DNA of 23,337 nucleotides from DTU063 sp001512695 (GTDB lineage Bacteria > Bacillota > Thermosediminibacteria > Thermosediminibacterales > Tepidanaerobacteraceae): NCBI GenBank assembly GCA_049658265.1, contig JBASOM010000126.1, positions 1-23,337 on the forward strand. Reading direction: 5' to 3'. The notes under the pieces were generated by a model. It did no database searches and was not told the DNA's origin. It saw only the letters and a program-made list of their open reading frames with translations. The position numbers and the translations under genes are program-made. Positions 1-6,823 of the stretch are shown here, piece by piece; position 1 is the stretch's first letter, and each line of letters starts with the position of its first letter.

Positions 1-1
1 G

Positions 2-712
2 CCCTGCAATGGGCTCAAGATTATCCAGCACCAAAACTCCTACCGCTTCGGAATTGATTCGGTGCTGCTGGCCAACTTTGTCAAAGCTGGAAAAGACGAC
101 AGGATAATGGATTTGGGCACCGGAAGCGGAGTGATTGCCATACTGCTTGCAGCCAAAACTGGGGCCAGGGAAATTGTGGGCATAGAGATAGCCAAAGCCG
201 TCTTTGACAGGGCTGCAAGGAGCGTAGAGATGAACAAGCTCCAAGGGCGGGTAAAAATCGTCCACGGCGATTTAAAGGAAGCCCCTAAAAACTTTGGCCG
301 GGACAGTTTCTCTGTGGTCGTCACGAATCCCCCTTACATGACCCTAGGGGAAGGCAAAATAAGTCCGAATCCCGAAATGGCCCTGGCAAGGCATGAAGTC
401 AAGGCAAACCTCAAAGACCTGGTAAGCTCTGCCTGGGAGCTCTTGAAATTCGGTGGCCGCTTTTACATGATATACAGGGCGGCAAGACTCGCAGATGCCA
501 TGTACGAGCTTAGGGCCAAAGACTTGGAGCCCAAGCTCCTGCAATTCATTCAACCCAGGGCAGATGAAGGCCCGAACCTATTTTTGGTCATGGCCAAAAA
601 AGGGGCCTCTGCCGGCTTAGAAATTCTTCCACCTCTTGTGCTGTACGGCAGTGACGGAACATACGTCGATGAAGTAAAGGCAATGTACTTTGGAAAAGGG
701 CGGGAGGTATGA
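2..712 (+). CDS. tRNA1(Val) (adenine-N6)-methyltransferase-like protein, 5' partial
   Basis: SAM-dependent methyltransferase of the TrmN6/YabB (YfiC) family, which in E. coli methylates A37 of tRNA-Val. The reading frame is open to the left edge, so the start lies outside the window; 236 residues are visible. The upstream in-frame residues YRFGIDSVLLANF match the family's N-terminal signature, so the GTG at 62 is an internal codon, not the start. Motif I of the SAM fold is DLGTGSGVIAILLA, and the catalytic motif NPPY (in VVTNPPYMTLGEGK) is that of amino-N methyltransferases. Only 3 bp separate its stop from rsmI, the pairing seen in Bacillus as yabB-yabC, though the small GIY-YIG gene yazA that sits between them there is absent. 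The family is clear; the exact tRNA target is inferred by homology. Confidence 0.88.
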   Translation, partial: PCNGLKIIQHQNSYRFGIDSVLLANFVKAGKDDRIMDLGTGSGVIAILLAAKTGAREIVGIEIAKAVFDRAARSVEMNKLQGRVKIVHGDLKEAPKNFGRDSFSVVVTNPPYMTLGEGKISPNPEMALARHEVKANLKDLVSSAWELLKFGGRFYMIYRAARLADAMYELRAKDLEPKLLQFIQPRADEGPNLFLVMAKKGASAGLEILPPLVLYGSDGTYVDEVKAMYFGKGREV

Positions 713-715
713 TAT

Positions 716-1594
716 ATGGGCAAGGAGGGCACTTTGTACTTATGTCCCACTCCTATAGGCAACCTGGAGGACATCACCCTAAGGGCCTTGAAAATACTAA
801 AAGAGGTGGATTTAATAGCTGCGGAAGATACGCGGGTTACCATAAAACTATTGAATCACTATGAAATAAAGACACCCCTCGTCAGCTATCACGAGCACAA
901 CAAAAGGGGCCAGGGGCCAAAGCTGATAGGATTGCTGCAGGAAGGGAAAAACATAGCCCTTGTTTCCGATGCGGGGACGCCCGGAATCTCGGATCCGGGC
1001 CAGGACCTGGTAAAGCTGGCCATCGAGGCAGGCATTGAAGTAGTGCCCCTGCCGGGGGCTGCAGCCGTCATATCTGCCCTAGTCGCCTCGGGCCTTTCAA
1101 CCGAGCGCTTTGCCTTTGAAGGCTTTTTGCCAAAAAAGGCCGGGGAGAGGGACAAGAGGCTTGCCGAATTGGCCCCCGATCCGCGAACCCTCATTTTTTA
1201 CGAGGCGCCCCATCGCATTACAAAGACTTTAAAGGCACTAAAAGACGGCTTGGGTAACCGCAAGGCAGTTATAGCCCGCGAGATGACCAAGCTGCATGAA
1301 GAATTTATCCGGGGGACCCTGGAGGAATTAATACAAAAGTTTGCCGAAACAGCGCCGAAGGGTGAAATGGTGATTGTGCTGGAAGGGGCAGGGGCAGATT
1401 CAAAGCCGGGGAAAGAAAATAGTCCGGGTTGGGATCCAGAGCTTTCGGCAATAGAGCGGAAATCAAAACTCGAATCAATTATTGAAGATAAGATAAGGAA
1501 AGGCTTTTCCAAAAACCAAGCCCTGAGAGAAGCTGCAAAGGAACTGGGAATTTCGAGAAATGAGGCCTACGAGCTTTTGATAAATAAGAGCTGA
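716..1594 (+). CDS. rsmI: 16S rRNA (cytidine(1402)-2'-O)-methyltransferase RsmI
   Basis: RsmI (YabC/YraL) uses SAM to 2'-O-methylate C1402 in the decoding centre of 16S rRNA. The 292-residue product starts with the family hallmark LYLCPTPIGNLEDITLRALK, followed by AAEDTRVT, the glycine-rich SDAGTPGISDPG and PLPGAAAVISAL, all typical of the tetrapyrrole-methylase fold. GFLPKK and FYEAPHRI follow at the expected places, and the C-terminal tail carries the small helical domain (KGFSKNQALREAAKELGISRNEAYELL). ATG is preceded by GGGAGGT with good spacing. It is translationally close-coupled to the upstream methyltransferase (3 bp gap), so both are probably one transcript. Identification is firm from sequence and gene order. 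Confidence 0.95.
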   Translation: MGKEGTLYLCPTPIGNLEDITLRALKILKEVDLIAAEDTRVTIKLLNHYEIKTPLVSYHEHNKRGQGPKLIGLLQEGKNIALVSDAGTPGISDPGQDLVKLAIEAGIEVVPLPGAAAVISALVASGLSTERFAFEGFLPKKAGERDKRLAELAPDPRTLIFYEAPHRITKTLKALKDGLGNRKAVIAREMTKLHEEFIRGTLEELIQKFAETAPKGEMVIVLEGAGADSKPGKENSPGWDPELSAIERKSKLESIIEDKIRKGFSKNQALREAAKELGISRNEAYELLINKS

Positions 1595-1636
1595 ACCCAT
1601 TCATTTCCATACAATATTAAAGCAAGGAGGAATAAC

Positions 1637-2473
1637 ATGAAGCGGGAAGGCATAGCTTTTTTCGGCGCGGGTTCCATGGCCGAGGCCATCCTGGATGGGA
1701 TTTTGGCAGAGGGGCTAGTGCGGCCCGAAGACATTTACGTGACCAACAAGAGCAATGATGAGAAGCTAAGGCTATTAAGGGACAAGCACGGACTGAATAC
1801 CACGAGGGACTACGGTGAAATAACCTCAAACTGCAGGTACCTGGTGATTGCCGTAAAGCCCAAGGATGTGGCAGAGCTGCTCGCGGCAATCAAACAACAC
1901 CTAAAGGCAGAACACGTCATTATCTCTGTAGCTGCTGCCATTACCACGGAATTTATAGAAAAAAGCCTGGGGAAGGAAATAGCCGTCATCAGGGTTATGC
2001 CCAATACATCCTGCAGGGTAAGGGAATCGGCAAGTGGCATAGCCTTCGGCAGGTATGTGGATGAGGAAGTTAGGGACTTTGCAAAGCGGATTTTTGCATC
2101 GATTGGCAAGGCGGTGATTGTACAGGAAGAGATGATGGATGCGGTGACGGGACTTGCCGGAAGCGGTCCTGCCTATGTCTATTTAATGATGGAAGCCATG
2201 ATCCAGGCAGGCATGAAGCAGGGGCTTTCCCGCCAAATGTCCGAAGAGTTGACCTATCAAACCCTGTACGGAGCCGCCAAGATGGCCCTTTCCACGAAAG
2301 AAAGTCCCCAGCAGCTTATAGAGCAGATCACCACACCCGGCGGCACCACAAGGGCAGGCCTTCAAGCCTTGGAAGAAGCTGATATCAAAGCTGCCTTTAT
2401 CGATGCCGTATCAAGGGCTGTCAAGAGGTCAAAGGAGATGATGGCAGAATACAGCCGTTTGCCCGATAGTTAA
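1637..2473 (+). CDS. proC: Pyrroline-5-carboxylate reductase (last step of proline synthesis)
   Basis: ProC reduces 1-pyrroline-5-carboxylate to L-proline with NAD(P)H in the cytoplasm. The 278-residue protein has the N-terminal Rossmann motif FFGAGSMAEAILDG, the conserved AVKPKDV loop, MPNTSCRVRESASGIAFG, and the C-terminal dimer/active-site signature VTGLAGSGPAYVYLMMEAM with ITTPGGTTRAGLQALEE. Length and motif order are normal. The start is ATG at 1637, 7 nt after an AAGGAGG site. It lies 42 bp after rsmI with no terminator between them, so readthrough from the rRNA/tRNA-modification genes is likely. The gene is not part of the Bacillus yabB-yabC-abrB block, so here it looks like an insertion between rsmI and abrB. 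No other proline gene is visible in the window. Confidence 0.96.
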   Translation: MKREGIAFFGAGSMAEAILDGILAEGLVRPEDIYVTNKSNDEKLRLLRDKHGLNTTRDYGEITSNCRYLVIAVKPKDVAELLAAIKQHLKAEHVIISVAAAITTEFIEKSLGKEIAVIRVMPNTSCRVRESASGIAFGRYVDEEVRDFAKRIFASIGKAVIVQEEMMDAVTGLAGSGPAYVYLMMEAMIQAGMKQGLSRQMSEELTYQTLYGAAKMALSTKESPQQLIEQITTPGGTTRAGLQALEEADIKAAFIDAVSRAVKRSKEMMAEYSRLPDS

Positions 2474-2514
2474 CTTGGCTTTATTTTAAAAAGGGCCTTA
2501 GGCTTTCAAAAAAT

Positions 2515-2548
2515 AAAAGAAGAGACCGTCATACCAGTCTCTTCTTTT
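2515..2548. terminator. Bidirectional terminator between proC and abrB
   Basis: Perfect 12-bp inverted repeat: AAAAGAAGAGAC (2515-2526) and GTCTCTTCTTTT (2537-2548) around a 10-nt loop. The A-run on one side and T-run on the other let it work in both directions, ending proC on the plus strand and abrB on the minus strand. It sits between the two convergent stop codons, which supports the call. Confidence 0.85.
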
Positions 2549-2562
2549 AAGCAAAAATTCAA

Positions 2563-2853
2563 TTAAACTGTGTCAGAGCTTTCAGGGTCGGCTTGTGCAG
2601 CCGTGTCACCCACCAAGCTCTTTATTGCGGTGGCACATTCTTTGCAAATGCTCTTGCTGTTGAAATTGACCAATTCTTCTGCGTTTCCGCAGAAAATGCA
2701 TGCTGGCAGGTATTTTTTTAGGATAATCTTATCCGTGTCCACATAGATCTCAAGAGGGTCCTTTTCAGAGATCCCTAGAGTGCGTCTAAGTTCAATTGGA
2801 ATCACTACACGCCCTAAATCGTCGACTTTTCGCACAATTCCTGTTGATTTCAT
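2563..2853 (-). CDS. abrB: AbrB-family transition-state regulator with a C-terminal CxxC/CxxC zinc-ribbon-like tail
   Basis: The first 47 residues (MKSTGIVRKVDDLGRVVIPI..., then ELRRTLGISEKDPLEIYVD and KIILKK) are nearly the Bacillus AbrB swapped-hairpin DNA-binding domain. AbrB is a global repressor of stationary-phase genes and represses itself in Bacillus. The start chosen is the ATG at 2853; a longer frame runs upstream to 2931 but crosses the likely promoter and lacks conservation. After the DNA-binding domain the protein differs from Bacillus AbrB: C52-x2-C55-x14-C70-x2-C73 makes a putative zinc-binding knuckle pair. Total 96 residues. It is divergent from nurA and convergent with proC. 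Its place after rsmI and before metG matches the Bacillus order. The family is certain; whether it acts as AbrB in the physiological sense is inferred. Confidence 0.93.
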   Translation of the reverse strand: MKSTGIVRKVDDLGRVVIPIELRRTLGISEKDPLEIYVDTDKIILKKYLPACIFCGNAEELVNFNSKSICKECATAIKSLVGDTAAQADPESSDTV

Positions 2854-2902
2854 ACATTCGCCCCCATTATTATAGATAATTCGACATTTACCCCGCATAA
2901 AA

Positions 2903-2931
2903 AGAATACCAGAAATACCAAAAAAAGTCAA
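2903..2931 (-). promoter_or_regulatory. Sigma-A-type promoter of abrB
   Basis: On the minus strand a TTGACT -35 (2926-2931) and TATTCT -10 (2903-2908) are separated by exactly 17 bp, with a TGG just before the -10 (extended -10 character). The -10 lies about 50 bp upstream of the abrB ATG. The same TTGACT/TATTCT pair occurs before the Crp-like gene. Confidence 0.75.
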
Positions 2932-2954
2932 TATGTTGTTTAGGTGGTGAGCCC

Positions 2955-3914
2955 TTGCTAGAGCTGGATAAGAATTTAAGGCAAAAGTTTGAGGAAGCCG
3001 CAGAGAAGATGCGCCTAAGGCTGAAGCAAAGGCCTTCCTTAAAAACTCTGCGGAATGCGATAGTTAACAAGGGTGTTGGGACTTTTAACAAATGCCAAAG
3101 ACTCGATAGGCAAGATTTGCTGAACTTTATCGATAAAGGAAAAATCGTAGGAGTGGATGGCTCTTCAAACAGTTCCAAAGGCCATTTTCCCTACATAGTT
3201 ACCCTTCAGCAGGCAATGGCAAAGACCTGCAGCAATGACATGAAGACAATTACAGCAACCGATGCCCTGTCGCCATTGACCATGGATACTCTTTTGACTG
3301 AAGATGAGTACAGGGATTTTGCCAAGCGCAACCTGGCCGTCCTTGAGCTGAGGGCAGCCCTCGCGGCCATTGAGGAATTTGTCCCCAAGGTAATGCTGCT
3401 TGACGGCTCCCTGGTCCGCTATAAAATTGAAGCGGCGGCCCTTTGGGAAAAGCTAAAGAGCCTTGCCCTTGCCCGGGATACCATACTGGTGGGGGTGGTA
3501 GAAGGTATTTCCACAAACCTAATCAGCCAGTGCCTAAGAGGCGAGCTGCCGGAAATAATCCATCAGGCCTCGGATTGGGAAATATTATTTGGTCTTTTAG
3601 AGGTCGGTGAAAGGCTTGAAATAGCCCAGGGCCTCTTTAAGGAAGGCTTTCGCACCTTTTTCATGCGCTCATCCACAGATCCAAAGCCCATAGGCATTGA
3701 CTTGCTGGAAGAGCAGCAGCTATATTTAAAGGAAGTGGCAAACCTGGTATACACCTTGACGCCAAAAGACGGGCGGGGAATCCCCCTCTGGCTTGACATC
3801 ATTGACGCAACCGTCAGGATTTCCGATAGAGTTATGGAAGGCCTTTTGAGCACTTATTTGGGTGAAGATTACGCGGAGCTTATAAGGCCCAAGCGGGAAA
3901 AACGGGAGTTTTAG
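2955..3914 (+). CDS. nurA: NurA-domain nuclease (partner of HerA)
   Basis: NurA proteins are Mn-dependent nucleases that resect DNA ends together with the HerA translocase, best known from archaea and also present in some bacteria. The 319-residue product has the diagnostic N-terminal motif IVGVDGSSN with the metal-binding Asp at residue 68, then LAVLELRAALAAIEE (E131) and VMLLDGSLVRYKIEA (D150), matching the RNase-H-like acidic set of the family. A C-terminal segment with IDLLEEQQLYLKEVA and a basic tail follows. The start is TTG at 2955, just after an AGGTGGTGAG ribosome site; no in-frame ATG fits better. herA begins 11 bp downstream, so the two are co-translated. It is divergent from abrB. 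The NurA assignment rests on motifs plus neighbour; activity is inferred. Confidence 0.85.
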   Translation: MLELDKNLRQKFEEAAEKMRLRLKQRPSLKTLRNAIVNKGVGTFNKCQRLDRQDLLNFIDKGKIVGVDGSSNSSKGHFPYIVTLQQAMAKTCSNDMKTITATDALSPLTMDTLLTEDEYRDFAKRNLAVLELRAALAAIEEFVPKVMLLDGSLVRYKIEAAALWEKLKSLALARDTILVGVVEGISTNLISQCLRGELPEIIHQASDWEILFGLLEVGERLEIAQGLFKEGFRTFFMRSSTDPKPIGIDLLEEQQLYLKEVANLVYTLTPKDGRGIPLWLDIIDATVRISDRVMEGLLSTYLGEDYAELIRPKREKREF

Positions 3915-3925
3915 GAGGAAGGCAT

Positions 3926-5767
3926 ATGCAAGTTGTAGGACTTACAACACCTCAAGAGGTTTACATAGCTTCCAAGGACAGGAAGTTTCGCATAAATGAG
4001 CTGCTGGTCATAGAGGACCCGCACCAGGGAAGCCTGATAGGGGAAGTGGTGGAGAGCAACTCTTACAACCGCTTTATCCCCCTTTCCATCGGCAGCGGCA
4101 TCCACGATGCGGATGTGATAGAGTCTTTGAAGCACCTGGGATACTCCATCAGCGAAGATGAGATAAACATTGCCAAGGTCAAGCTCTTGACGGAAGCCAA
4201 CTTCCCTGTAGTCACGGGCTGCAGGGCGAGGCTGCCGGCCTTTGATGAGGTAAAGGGCTTTTTGTTAAAGGGAAAGCGGGAAGACGCCCTATTGCTGGGG
4301 GAGATAAAAAACACCGAGGAAACGGCTGCCAGCATGGACGATGAGCTAAAGGGACTTTGCGAAATGTTCTCCAGGGGCCAGCTTTACAAGACCAGGAACG
4401 TGCCCTTTTTTCTCGACCTGAGATCCTTTCAGCAGTACCCCCACATCGGGGTCTTTGGGGGGTCCGGCTCCGGCAAGTCCTTCGGCCTTCGGGTAATCAT
4501 GGAGGAAATCATGAAGCACCGCTTTCCCGCATTGATGCTGGACCCCCACTACGAGATGGAGTTTGCCGAAAGGCAGGAAAATCTCAAGGAAGTCCGGGAC
4601 TTTAGCCAGGACTTTAAAAAGTTTCAAATTGGCGAGCACATAGGAGTGGAATTTAAAAACCTGTCAAAAAGGGATTTGCTGGCCCTGTTATCGGCAGTAT
4701 CGCCCCTTAGCGAAGCCATGGCCAGCGCCGTAGAAAGGCTGCACCTTCACGGCGATACTTACTTGAGCTTTTCCCATCGTTTGGAACTTTTATCAGAAGC
4801 ATTAGAAAAGGGAAGGGCCAAAATTGAGCAGGCATTAAGGCAAGATATGGACCCGATGGAAAAAGACAAGCACTACAAAATGAGGGAGCTCCTGGAAAAG
4901 TACCAGGACATCCCCCTGGCCTCATTGCAGGGGATTTCCTGGCGCCTGAGGCGGCTTCACAACTCGGGCCTTTTCAGCCATGACATAAAGCCCGTAAAAG
5001 AGGCCATGATGCAGGGCAAGCTGGCGGTGGTCCAAGGGCCCATATGGCTGCTGCAGGTCTTCTCCACCTATCTTGTCTCAAATCTCTACAGGCAGCGCAG
5101 GGATTACAAGGACGGGGAGCTAAAAGGGGAAGCAGGTGGAGAGTACTTCCCGCCCTTTGTCATTGCCACCGATGAGGCCCACAACTTCGCTCCCAAGGGT
5201 CGGGACGCCGCCACCAAGGGGATAATCACCGAAATAGCCCAGGAAGGGCGGAAGTACGGGGTGTTTTTGGTGCTGGCGACCCAGCGGCCGACACTGCTGG
5301 ATGAGACGGTTACCGCCCAGCTCAACAACAAGATAATCTTCAGGACCGTCAGGGCATCGGACATCGCCACGATAACGGAGGAAACGGATATAAAGGCGGA
5401 GGAAGCACGCAGGCTGCCTTACCTGCCCTCCGGTGATGCCTTCGTGTCATCACCCCTCTTCGGCAGGACCGTGGCGATCAGGGTGCGATATCCCCACACC
5501 AGGAGCCCCCATACCCAAAATCCCTTGGACGAGATACAGCTGCACCGAGAAAGCACTGAAGATAAACTGCTAGAATCGATAAAAGACCATCTGCCCATAT
5601 ACGCAGCCAACTTAGCTCGGGCAGTGGAAGACATAAACAGTACATCCGGCCTAAACTATGAAGTTAGGACTTTGAGGGACGCTCTTGAAAGCCTTGTAGA
5701 AAAGGGCAAGCTGAAAAGACAGCCAAGCCCCCTCGGCAACATATACACGGCGCCAGTCACCGAATAA
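3926..5767 (+). CDS. herA: HerA-like hexameric DNA translocase/ATPase
   Basis: HerA is an FtsK/VirD4-related motor that drives DNA through a ring and stimulates NurA in end resection. The 613-residue protein begins with a HAS-barrel-like beta-rich region (about residues 1-130). The RecA-type ATPase core follows, with Walker A GGSGSGKS at residues 178-185, LMLDPHYEMEFA after it, Walker B FVIATDEAHNFAP with D416-E417, and the sensor-like strand VLATQRPTLLDETVTAQLNNKI. A C-terminal segment after about residue 520 is helical with a possible winged-helix character (LESLVEKGKLKRQ...GNIYTA). ATG at 3926 has AGGAGG upstream. The 11-bp gap to nurA is the standard operon arrangement of this pair. A strong terminator follows 33 bp after the stop, so the unit is nurA-herA only; no DUF4297, Sir2 or Mre11-Rad50 gene is adjacent. 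Confidence 0.88.
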   Translation: MQVVGLTTPQEVYIASKDRKFRINELLVIEDPHQGSLIGEVVESNSYNRFIPLSIGSGIHDADVIESLKHLGYSISEDEINIAKVKLLTEANFPVVTGCRARLPAFDEVKGFLLKGKREDALLLGEIKNTEETAASMDDELKGLCEMFSRGQLYKTRNVPFFLDLRSFQQYPHIGVFGGSGSGKSFGLRVIMEEIMKHRFPALMLDPHYEMEFAERQENLKEVRDFSQDFKKFQIGEHIGVEFKNLSKRDLLALLSAVSPLSEAMASAVERLHLHGDTYLSFSHRLELLSEALEKGRAKIEQALRQDMDPMEKDKHYKMRELLEKYQDIPLASLQGISWRLRRLHNSGLFSHDIKPVKEAMMQGKLAVVQGPIWLLQVFSTYLVSNLYRQRRDYKDGELKGEAGGEYFPPFVIATDEAHNFAPKGRDAATKGIITEIAQEGRKYGVFLVLATQRPTLLDETVTAQLNNKIIFRTVRASDIATITEETDIKAEEARRLPYLPSGDAFVSSPLFGRTVAIRVRYPHTRSPHTQNPLDEIQLHRESTEDKLLESIKDHLPIYAANLARAVEDINSTSGLNYEVRTLRDALESLVEKGKLKRQPSPLGNIYTAPVTE

Positions 5768-5799
5768 GTTAATAGTTAGTGCCTAGCACCGATTTATTG

Positions 5800-5850
5800 A
5801 AAGAGCATGGACAGCTAACTTTAAAAGCGAGCTTATCCATGCTCTTTTTT
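5800..5850 (+). terminator. Rho-independent terminator of nurA-herA
   Basis: Twelve-bp perfect arms AAAGAGCATGGA (5800-5811) and TCCATGCTCTTT (5836-5847) continue into a T6 run ending at 5850. The 24-nt loop holds an internal AGCT/AGCT pairing that may extend the stem. It is the main feature of the left part of the 332-bp gap between herA and the Crp-like gene. Confidence 0.85.
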
Positions 5851-5981
5851 ACTTTATAAAAACAGACCTACAGTCTTATTGTAACACGATTTTGTAATCC
5901 GTTTATTCTCTACGAATTACCTGTTGCATTTATATTGTCAGGTGTTTATATATGCATTGATCCTTTTTTCCCTCTTTTTTC

Positions 5982-6042
5982 TTGACTAAAAAGTTTTGTG
6001 GTGTATTCTAAGGGCAAGTTTTTGCAGAAATTATGGTATAAT
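5982..6042 (+). promoter_or_regulatory. Tandem promoters of the Crp-like regulator operon
   Basis: Two candidate promoters lie in the right part of the 332-bp gap. The first has TTGACT (5982-5987), a 16-bp spacer and TATTCT (6004-6009). The second is an extended -10, TGGTATAAT (6034-6042), with no good -35. The second would start transcription near 6049, immediately before the palindrome at 6054-6065. Between the herA terminator and 5982 no gene is visible; the stretch is AT-rich. Confidence 0.6.
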
Positions 6043-6053
6043 TCAGCAAAAGG

Positions 6054-6065
6054 GGACATATGTCC
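6054..6065. repeat. 12-bp perfect palindrome at the start of the regulator leader
   Basis: GGACATATGTCC is fully self-complementary and lies 12-23 bp after the extended -10 at 6037-6042, overlapping the expected first transcribed bases. Position and symmetry suit an operator for a dimeric regulator. No second copy was seen in the window. Confidence 0.5.
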
Positions 6066-6076
6066 TTTCATTTACA

Positions 6077-6092
6077 GGTAAAATATCTTACC
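6077..6092. promoter_or_regulatory. Crp-geometry inverted repeat GGTAA-N6-TTACC upstream of the regulator start
   Basis: Five-base arms with a 6-bp spacer give the same half-site spacing as classical Crp sites (TGTGA-N6-TCACA); the inner bases are also nearly symmetrical (one mismatched pair). It ends 16 bp before the ATG of a Crp/Fnr-family gene, so autoregulation is a reasonable reading, but this is inference from geometry only. Confidence 0.45.
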
Positions 6093-6108
6093 ATATGAGG
6101 TGAAGGCA

Positions 6109-6777
6109 ATGGACGTTAAAGATATTGTGAACGTAAACTATAAAATGTTTAAAGAGTGCCCTTACGAAATATTAAACCAGTTTGAATTGAAAGAATACCC
6201 CAAGGAGTACATAATCTGCCATCAGGACCAGGTATACGATTTTTTTTACGTCATCGCCGAGGGCCTTGTCAACATATACAGGATTTCAATAGAGGGTAAG
6301 AAGTACTCCCAGGCCATATATAAAAAAGGCGACTATTTCGGTGAGTTGGAGGTGTTCAGCAGGAAGCCCTACGTCTGCTCTGTTGAGACCATAACGGAGG
6401 CAAAGGTTTGGAGAATCTCCCGCACTGATTTTTTGCGCTGGGTGGAGCTGGATAAAAACTTTTTGCTGTATCTCATTAACACGATGTGTGACAGTTTTTA
6501 CAGGCTGTCCAAAAAGGCCGGGGAAGACACCCTGTATCCCCTCAAATACCGCATATGTAATTTTCTCCTTCGAAGTGTAGATGAAGATAACCCGGGAGAC
6601 AAGTATATCGAGATACCCTTCGACAGGGAGCGGTTGAGCGAACAGTTCGTGGCAACAACGCGGAGCATCAACAGGATTCTGAAACAACTGAAAGAAAAGG
6701 ATATTATCGATATAAAGAATAAATCCATAATTGTGAAAGACCTGGAAGGCCTGAAACAAGAGGAGGATGTCCTTTAA
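6109..6777 (+). CDS. Crp/Fnr-family transcription regulator, probable control gene of the nucleoside uptake operon
   Basis: The 222-residue protein has an N-terminal cyclic-nucleotide-binding-type beta barrel (about 20-125, with FYVIAEGLVNIYR and KKGDYFGELEVF), a long dimer helix and a C-terminal winged HTH (ERLSEQFVATTRSINRILKQLKEKDII). In the pocket, GEL (78-80) is kept, but the Arg-Ser pair that binds cAMP phosphate in E. coli Crp is replaced by V89-C90, so the ligand is unlikely to be cAMP. No cysteine pattern for an Fnr-type iron-sulfur cluster is evident. ATG at 6109 is chosen because GAGGTG ends 6 nt before it; the GTG at 6100 would overlap that site. Next downstream, 46 bp away, is the BMP lipoprotein gene. 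Its overall type resembles the nucleoside-linked YeiL group, but that is only an analogy. Confidence 0.85.
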   Translation: MDVKDIVNVNYKMFKECPYEILNQFELKEYPKEYIICHQDQVYDFFYVIAEGLVNIYRISIEGKKYSQAIYKKGDYFGELEVFSRKPYVCSVETITEAKVWRISRTDFLRWVELDKNFLLYLINTMCDSFYRLSKKAGEDTLYPLKYRICNFLLRSVDEDNPGDKYIEIPFDRERLSEQFVATTRSINRILKQLKEKDIIDIKNKSIIVKDLEGLKQEEDVL

Positions 6778-6823
6778 AAACAATGGGGAAATAAAAATCA
6801 ATAAAACAAGGGGGAGATTACCA

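Noticed and set aside
6109..6777. Fnr-type oxygen sensor
   Set aside because: The N-terminal cysteine set needed for a 4Fe-4S cluster is absent; only scattered cysteines (17, 37, 90 and others) are present.
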